This document shows, piece by piece, positions 7,501 through 11,242 of a stretch of 11,242 nt of DNA (the stretch's first letter is position 1; each line of letters begins with the position of its first letter). Source of the stretch: JBAZTO01 sp041661865 (GTDB taxonomy: Bacteria; Planctomycetota; Phycisphaerae; SM23-33). The notes under the pieces are model-generated. The model was not told the origin of the DNA and did no database searches. It saw only the letters and a program-made list of their open reading frames with translations. The position numbers were made by a program, and so were the translations under genes. The DNA is taken from positions 1 to 11,242 of the forward strand of contig JBAZTO010000078.1 in the NCBI GenBank assembly GCA_041661865.1, given 5' to 3'.

Positions 7501-10500
7501 TTACCGGCAGCATTGCTAATGCGAAGAGCCAGGACCGCCTTATCGACATCCTTCAGCACTGGGATGGGCCAGAGGGCTACGCCATTGAGGCGCTGAACCC
7601 GAACCTCGTGGCCCAACTCCAGAAGGCGAAGGAGGCATGGGACGCCATCGACATCGATGGCATGAAGCGTGTCAACGCTGCCCTTGCCGCGGCTGGCCAG
7701 CAGCCGCTTCCTTACCGTGAGAACCACGCCGTGCTTGCTGCGTACACCGACAAGAGCCTGCGGAACTCGGGCATCGTGAAGGATACGATTAGCCCTGTGG
7801 ACGTGCGGTCCACATCGTTCCGTAAGAGCCAGTCTATTGAACAGCAGCGCAGCCTTGGCGACACGCTTCGCGAAGCCTACGAGAAGTACCCGGAACTTGA
7901 ACTTGCGGGCGGTGTCCGCGACCTCCTGGTAGAGCAGCTTCGCCAGCAGGAACGCATCAAGGCGTCCGCCCTTGTCACCGGGGAGATGATTAACTCGGGA
8001 CTCGCCAAGCGCTTCCCTTCGGACATCGAACTCCGCAGCATGACGCCAGAGAAGCGTGCCGAAGTAGAGGCTGAGCGCGCAGCTCTCGGCAAGGCTGGCG
8101 GCATGAAGATGCCGGGCGTTGACGACGTGCTCTTCGCCCCGGACGTTGTGAAGACCGTCAAAGACCTCCTGGTCACATCCGCTGGCGGCGACAACGCTGT
8201 TATGAACTGGCTGGACGGCGCAACGAACGTTGCCCGTACCGCCCTCTTCGTCGGCGACCTCAACGCATGGACCCTCCAGGGCGCGATGACTGCGCTCCAG
8301 AATCCAGTGGTTGCGGTGCGGAACTTCTTCCCTCTCGTTGGCGCTACGGCCTTCGGCCAGAAGTACGCCGACTACTTCAAGATGAAACACCCGGACCTCG
8401 TAGACAAAGCCGCCAAGCGCGGCGCCCGTTCCTACGAACACGGTGGGCTTGAGCGAGAGCTGCAAGGCCCGCTGGGCATCCAGTTGGCGAATGCTCCCGG
8501 CGTCCGCAACCTTGAGGAGCGCGCGCGCTCCTTCCTCGACGTATTCCGTTTGGTTATGCAAGACAACATTGCCCAGCAGGAGGCATTCCTGAAGAAGGGC
8601 AAGCTCTCTCGCGTGCCCGGCTCCCGACTGGCGCTGGATGCGGCCCGTGCTGCGCCGACGCTCGGCGCTATCGGCGCCGTTGCCACGGGCGAAGAACTCG
8701 ACATCCCATTCCTCAACGAGGACATGGACCGCCTGTTCACCCTGGCCCTTGGCGTCGGCGGCAGCACCCTCGTGGATAAGTCTATCTCCGCTGGCGGTCA
8801 GCAGGCGATGAACTCTGCCCGCGTGAATGGCCGTCCGTCTGACATGGAAGTGGAGGCTGGCGTGCTGGGCGGCAAGATGACGAACCGCATCTCTGGCACC
8901 CAGAACCGCCAGGTCGCCGGCATCTCCAATAAGCAGGCGCAGATTGAGCGCGTGCTGCTTATGCGCTCCCCTGCTCTTACCAGGAACGCGTTGACGATGG
9001 CCAAACTGGCCGCGTCGGACCTTGGCCCCGAGGGCGCCCTTGCCCGTATCTACCTGGTGAAGACCGCGGTGATGACTGGCGCAGCGATGGCCTTTATCCA
9101 TGCTGCTAAGCAAGGCCGGATGCCTGTTGAAGAAGACTTCAACCCGCAGAACCCCGAGTCCCCGTTCTCCCCCGAGTCCTTTATGCGTGCCCAGTTGGGC
9201 CGCGAAGGAACGCTCTCTGCCTCCAACCCCCTTATCTCCCTGGCCCGTGCGTTCATGTACAACGACCACGCCTCAGGCGAGACAGAATGGCATATCCCAA
9301 AGCCCCACGAACTAGGCCTCGGCCTCACTGGATTCGCCACAACCCGCCTTCCTGACGTTACCGGACCGTTCACCTCACCCATGCTGGAAAAGCTCTCTAC
9401 GGGCCTTCCCAGCGAAGAGGGCACGCCAACACCGGGCCTCATCAACCGACTTGAGGACCATGACTACATGGGCGTTGGTACCGACGTTGCCAAGAGTGTG
9501 ATGCCAGTGTCCGCGCAGGGCGCGCTTGAGACAGGTGTTCTCCAGCGCTCGGCGCTGGGCGGGCGGCTGCTGAACCCGAAGGAACAGGACCCGGCCTACA
9601 ACCATAAGACAGAACAAGACCTTGGTGTCAGTTCTGCGTGGTTCGGACTGAACCACAACCCCGAGTCGCTGGGCAGGGAAATCTCTGCCCGTAAGGACGA
9701 GGAGGCCGCGGCTCGTTACGACGGTAAGACGTACGCCGAACTGAACCGTGTCGAACGGAAAGTTATCAGCGACTTCCTTGAACAGGACAAGACCTACTTG
9801 TCCGCCGAGGACGGCCGCGCTGACCAGTATGGTGCCGAGAAGGTCGCTCCCATCCAGCAATACTTCGATGCGCAGGAAGCCGTTGGCGACAAGATGGCCG
9901 CGGACCTGGCGCTGGCCGAAGAGCGCTACTACGCCACAGGCGACGGCGTGTCCTTCCGTAAGCGGATGCAGGAGTTGGCCACCGAGCGGCGCACGCGCAT
10001 GAGCCAGGTGGAGAGCGACCTTGCCAACGCCAGCGCTGAGATGCGCGGCCGTGACGAGACAGTAGCCGAGTGGTTGGACCGTAACCTCCAGCCGGAAGAC
10101 GTGGCGGTCGAAGAGTATTACCGGCTCTTCGACAAGGCGACCGACCCGGCCACTGGCAAGCTGGACTTCGATGGCCTTGAACGGATGCAAGAAGAGTTCC
10201 TGAAAGAACTCCCCGCCCGTGAACGCCGCTACGTTGAGTCGCGCATTAATGGAGAACGGGAACGCACCCCTGGTCAGAAGGAGTACGAGCGCGTCAAGGA
10301 AGTGACGAAGCCGTACTTCGAAACCCGCGACCGTCTCTTCGCAGAGATGGCCGGCAACGACCCGTTCCTCCAGCAGTTCGGCTCGTACAGCAAGCTACAG
10401 GAATACATCGACGGGGTAGCGTTGCAGAACGGCATCACTAATGCCGACGCTCTTAGCATCCTCTCTCGCCAAAACCCTGGACTCATGATGCTGACGAAGT

Positions 10501-10727
10501 TTGCAGAGTTCGAAGGCAAGATGCTACGCATGGGCAATCCCGAGATGGACCAGGCGTTGACTAAGTGGTACGGCTACTCGCCACAGGAAATCGGCGGCAA
10601 GCTGGACCGTGCATTCGGCAAGTTGCAAGCCTACGGGAACACACAGCAGCCTGAAGAAGTGTCGCAGTACAGCGACGTAGCTACTCCACGCAGTGGGTTT
10701 AAGCGGCGCCGCCGCTTCTGGGAGTAG
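4572..10727 (+). CDS. Giant virion/polyvalent-type protein with ADP-ribosyltransferase-like domain
   Basis: This 2051-aa protein starts at TTG 4572. Residues 50-82 are a charged coiled coil. Residues 405-600 resemble the ADP-ribosyltransferase (ART) domains of phage polyvalent proteins, with His414 (WFHSTDG), Tyr439 (GQGIYLAADP) and Glu584 (DGEVLVVINGDKMRTV) as a plausible H-Y-E set. Residues 740-790 look like a small SH3/KOW-type barrel (RVGSQVRNRSGHKIGTVLQV). Four glycine-rich hydrophobic hairpins occur near 238-290, 664-707, 915-950 and 1361-1403, and a further hydrophobic helix near 1492-1513. Between them, 970-1480 is largely helical. Residues 1690-2030 are highly charged and helical, ending in the basic GFKRRRRFWE. 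I find no protease, polymerase or helicase motif. Giant proteins of this kind are packaged and enter the cell with phage DNA, often carrying enzyme domains against host defences. Membrane action and host modification are inference. A tape-measure role is an alternative, but the soluble domains argue against it. Confidence 0.93.
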   Translation: MARSIFDDFGDVITAQINRSNPAAGFRKTSSDPKKDWLKTSLTGYTDRARYTAALLAQARQQEEEEERRRKELEKQQKKQGFLRRNLPSVDKGLKGLKKVGGKALDKTADAGKSIWDASNDISDAAMGAGPAAAGDLKFREDGTPYFDYSLKSVLSTPKNLLDVGRTKENNKKLRQAGVDIGDNAYERTQAMGQIARGSMPEPDALATGFLVDPQTWVPVGGVSKVAAKAGLKLNKAGRVGAAIIEGASPRANVGIAGGLAAGSALSDKLGLEGTPKALLTMGASMVGGGASGFKRNVDPLAVQSPKTAPSGRPIVADSRTQISGPTFKNQRWEPDGIRGRVLVAEDAQGQTNELARIHETPDGWADGLDGTVWRDMTEAEVKREYEIRFQRDVEKKATYSPPRHMANERMWFHSTDGAHDFLDPEFAVARTTQGQGIYLAADPKKSAGSYGSRTFATEFDGNALDLTAQVDTPFWDAIADKLGVPRADEAALKRAKGSSYSTVGRKGEGFTNYNYRDYLIDMMSVNRDLEEMVLSGRFAKLLGSEGEYRYPSANTMAQAVVQNEIGDAGFDAVFHHSPNADGEVLVVINGDKMRTVGEVNNLTNLDTQAATWDDLKGGIRAIPPDAPKNAWRPPGMPDYPSQRPSFREYDNAGGVGEAGQINPELAAMLATTAGGAAIGYQQDGMEGAIAGGGIGLLGGAGLVGATRAFRGGPQSQPNVPRQGYQPSLPGPALIDPPTHTPIENLRVGSQVRNRSGHKIGTVLQVDASGDLRVQAKDGTVSTVPYKTVYSEADYSAKETQRKLVIAQKKVVPDQVMIDAQRADFEDALRHAEALTDSGRLLGRKTGALGRAIDPASKFTSAAAKKTHAAIVASANLVHRGDSVAEARADQILKTLAPLIGEGRTADVRRAGAQLTALAGPSVAGIAMTQATGDAEWQEAGVGLGLLGAGLTSRQQRKGFMNDTPWAKIKPRDPELLTGSIANAKSQDRLIDILQHWDGPEGYAIEALNPNLVAQLQKAKEAWDAIDIDGMKRVNAALAAAGQQPLPYRENHAVLAAYTDKSLRNSGIVKDTISPVDVRSTSFRKSQSIEQQRSLGDTLREAYEKYPELELAGGVRDLLVEQLRQQERIKASALVTGEMINSGLAKRFPSDIELRSMTPEKRAEVEAERAALGKAGGMKMPGVDDVLFAPDVVKTVKDLLVTSAGGDNAVMNWLDGATNVARTALFVGDLNAWTLQGAMTALQNPVVAVRNFFPLVGATAFGQKYADYFKMKHPDLVDKAAKRGARSYEHGGLERELQGPLGIQLANAPGVRNLEERARSFLDVFRLVMQDNIAQQEAFLKKGKLSRVPGSRLALDAARAAPTLGAIGAVATGEELDIPFLNEDMDRLFTLALGVGGSTLVDKSISAGGQQAMNSARVNGRPSDMEVEAGVLGGKMTNRISGTQNRQVAGISNKQAQIERVLLMRSPALTRNALTMAKLAASDLGPEGALARIYLVKTAVMTGAAMAFIHAAKQGRMPVEEDFNPQNPESPFSPESFMRAQLGREGTLSASNPLISLARAFMYNDHASGETEWHIPKPHELGLGLTGFATTRLPDVTGPFTSPMLEKLSTGLPSEEGTPTPGLINRLEDHDYMGVGTDVAKSVMPVSAQGALETGVLQRSALGGRLLNPKEQDPAYNHKTEQDLGVSSAWFGLNHNPESLGREISARKDEEAAARYDGKTYAELNRVERKVISDFLEQDKTYLSAEDGRADQYGAEKVAPIQQYFDAQEAVGDKMAADLALAEERYYATGDGVSFRKRMQELATERRTRMSQVESDLANASAEMRGRDETVAEWLDRNLQPEDVAVEEYYRLFDKATDPATGKLDFDGLERMQEEFLKELPARERRYVESRINGERERTPGQKEYERVKEVTKPYFETRDRLFAEMAGNDPFLQQFGSYSKLQEYIDGVALQNGITNADALSILSRQNPGLMMLTKFAEFEGKMLRMGNPEMDQALTKWYGYSPQEIGGKLDRAFGKLQAYGNTQQPEEVSQYSDVATPRSGFKRRRRFWE
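5784..6371 (+). other. ADP-ribosyltransferase-like domain within the giant protein
   Basis: Residues 405-600 follow the order typical of ART domains in polyvalent and MuF-type phage proteins. First is a His in a W-F-H-S-T motif (414). Then G-Q-G-I-Y (435-439) is followed by ADPKKSAGSYG (442-452). Near the end comes GDAGFDAVFHHS (567-578) and a strand with Glu584, then a V-V-I-N-G-D-K-x-R-T-V stretch matching the usual 'VFdpdqIks' ending. The family would transfer ADP-ribose from NAD+ to a protein or nucleic acid. Whether the enzyme is active cannot be told from sequence. Confidence 0.7.
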
Positions 10728-10728
10728 C

Positions 10729-10852
10729 ATAACCACCACCCAAGGGGCGCTCATTCTGCGAATTGAGCACCTCCCACAGTCAAATTCCCCCTTGGTATAC
10801 TTGTGATATAGCAGGTGACTTTCACTTGCCGCTATTACACGTAGGTGGTTAT
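10729..10852 (+). promoter_or_regulatory. Candidate structured RNA element closing over the next ribosome-binding site
   Basis: The 124 bases between the two genes hold four compatible helices. The outermost, ATAACCACC (10729-10737) with GGTGGTTAT (10844-10852), is nine perfect pairs. Next is CCAAGGGG (10740-10747) with CCCCTTGG (10788-10795). Inside that, GCTCATTC (10749-10756) pairs with GAATTGAGC (10760-10768) around a TGC loop with one bulged T. A separate arm pairs GCAGGTGA (10811-10818) with TCACTTGC (10822-10829), one G-T wobble, loop CTT. Together they make a closed multibranch fold that spans the gap from just after the giant gene's stop to the next start codon. The right arm of the outer helix contains the AGGTGG ribosome-binding site and the first base of the TTG start. 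No U tract follows any hairpin. A role in control of the scaffold-like gene is inferred. Confidence 0.6.
10773..10801 (+). promoter_or_regulatory. Candidate sigma70 extended -10 promoter for the scaffold-like gene
   Basis: TATACT at 10796-10801 matches five of six positions of TATAAT and is preceded by TG at 10793-10794, one base away, as in extended -10 promoters. The -35 position 17 bases upstream (CCCACA, 10773-10778) matches only three of six positions of TTGACA, which is usual for the extended type. Transcription would begin near 10808, so the RNA would start with the 10811-10829 hairpin. Confidence 0.4.
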
Positions 10853-10854
10853 TG
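10843..10854 (+). promoter_or_regulatory. Ribosome-binding site and TTG start of the scaffold-like gene
   Basis: AGGTGG at 10843-10848 lies three to four bases before TTG 10852-10854. The frame is closed by a TGA at 10816-10818 and has no ATG, GTG or other TTG between, so this is the first reasonable start. The site is fully contained in the right arm of the outer inverted repeat. Confidence 0.65.
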
Positions 10855-11242
10855 GACAAATCTGGCGAAAACCCCTTCGATATCTGGGGACCTCCGCTTG
10901 AACTCGACGAGTTCTCGGTAGCACCGGAACCAGAAAACGAAGACGCGGAAGACGCGATAGTCCCCAGCGAGGGAGCATCCACTAAGGGGACCCCTGAACC
11001 GGATGTACTTGACCGACTCGGCGATGAACTAGATGCCCTTGAGTCGGGAACCGAACCCACGGTTAGCAGCAAGGCCTACAAAGGTATCCAGCGGGCGTTG
11101 GCCCGTCGCGATGCCGAGATGGCAGCTCTGCGTCAGCAGTACGAACAATCTCTTGCGCGCCAGGCTAAATATGAGGAAGACCTTGCCTCTATTAATGCCG
11201 CAACCAACCTGAACTGGAAGGTGCTTAACAGCAACCTTGAAG
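10852..11242 (+). CDS. Acidic coiled-coil protein, probable capsid scaffolding protein (partial, N-terminal part)
   Basis: The frame runs open from TTG 10852 to the right edge: 130 residues and one base, with no stop. It begins MDKSGENPFDIWGPPLEL. Residues 1-75 are very acidic and Pro-containing, probably disordered. From about residue 80 the sequence becomes a heptad-like charged helix (KAYKGIQRALARRDAEMAAL and on) with many Ala, Gln, Arg and Glu. An acidic disordered start followed by long coiled coils is the usual design of phage scaffolding proteins, which guide capsid assembly and are removed before DNA packaging. Scaffold genes normally sit directly before the major capsid gene, which would lie beyond the window; that is a testable prediction. 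Other coiled-coil structural proteins are possible. It follows the giant gene after a 124-base structured gap with its own candidate promoter. Confidence 0.7.
   Translation, partial: MDKSGENPFDIWGPPLELDEFSVAPEPENEDAEDAIVPSEGASTKGTPEPDVLDRLGDELDALESGTEPTVSSKAYKGIQRALARRDAEMAALRQQYEQSLARQAKYEEDLASINAATNLNWKVLNSNLE

Noticed and set aside
7422..9269. 615-codon open frame on the minus strand inside the giant gene
   Set aside because: Same shadow effect: Val/Arg/His/Leu-rich product, no domain, fully inside a strongly supported coding region.
10749..10768. Rho-independent terminator after the giant gene
   Set aside because: The hairpin GCTCATTC/GAATTGAGC is good, but what follows is C-rich with no U tract. 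It fits better as an arm of the larger fold.
10728..10851. tRNA or other known small RNA gene in the gap
   Set aside because: The fold has a nested long arm and no seven-pair acceptor stem, T-loop motif or CCA-type end; it does not fit a cloverleaf.
10524..11072. 182-codon minus-strand frame crossing the 124-base gap
   Set aside because: The product is Ser-rich, produced by reading acidic codons backwards. It would run through the structured gap and two + strand genes, and has no recognisable feature.

Overview
The window reads as part of the virion-protein module of a tailed double-stranded DNA phage or prophage (Caudoviricetes). All supported genes lie on the + strand, are tightly packed, and encode large structural-type or ejection-type proteins. 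These include a lysozyme-fold/lytic-transglycosylase protein, a Pro/Gly/Gln-rich protein, a 2051-residue giant with an ADP-ribosyltransferase-like domain, and the start of an acidic, coiled-coil, scaffold-like protein. Base composition is G+C-rich (about 60% by eye). Shine-Dalgarno sites are bacterial, and four of the five visible start codons are GTG or TTG. Reading through both strands I found no GATC at all, which suggests strong counter-selection in the host. No integrase, repressor, tRNA, IS or CRISPR is visible, so the host cannot be named.

Layout. (1) 1-124: C-terminal tail of an upstream gene, Gly/Pro/Gln/Met-rich. (2) 117-392: 91-aa helical protein with a CxxC, start overlapping the previous stop. 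(3) 392-2944: 850-aa protein with an N-terminal peptidoglycan-cleaving lysozyme-fold domain and a middle section of three repeats with an exact 61-residue period. (4) 2954-4495: 513-aa low-complexity protein. (5) 4496-4571: leader of AAGG/CCTT hairpins, a partial 40-bp tandem duplication and a possible six-codon leader ORF, ending in a TTG start. (6) 4572-10727: 2051-aa giant protein. (7) 10728-10851: 124-base intergenic region that can fold into a closed multibranch RNA whose closing helix covers the next ribosome-binding site, with a candidate promoter inside it. (8) 10852-end: start of the scaffold-like gene.

Working together (inference). The 850-, 513- and 2051-aa proteins look like a set packaged in the particle and delivered with the DNA. 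The first would open the cell wall. The giant, with four glycine-rich hydrophobic hairpins, could help make a membrane path and carries an ART-like domain that could modify a host target early in infection. The two structured leaders sit exactly before the giant and before the scaffold-like gene, where protein dosage changes most, so they are the likely places of translational or transcriptional control. The most interesting signals are the complete absence of GATC, the 10729-10852 fold that masks a ribosome-binding site, and the ART domain inside a giant virion protein.
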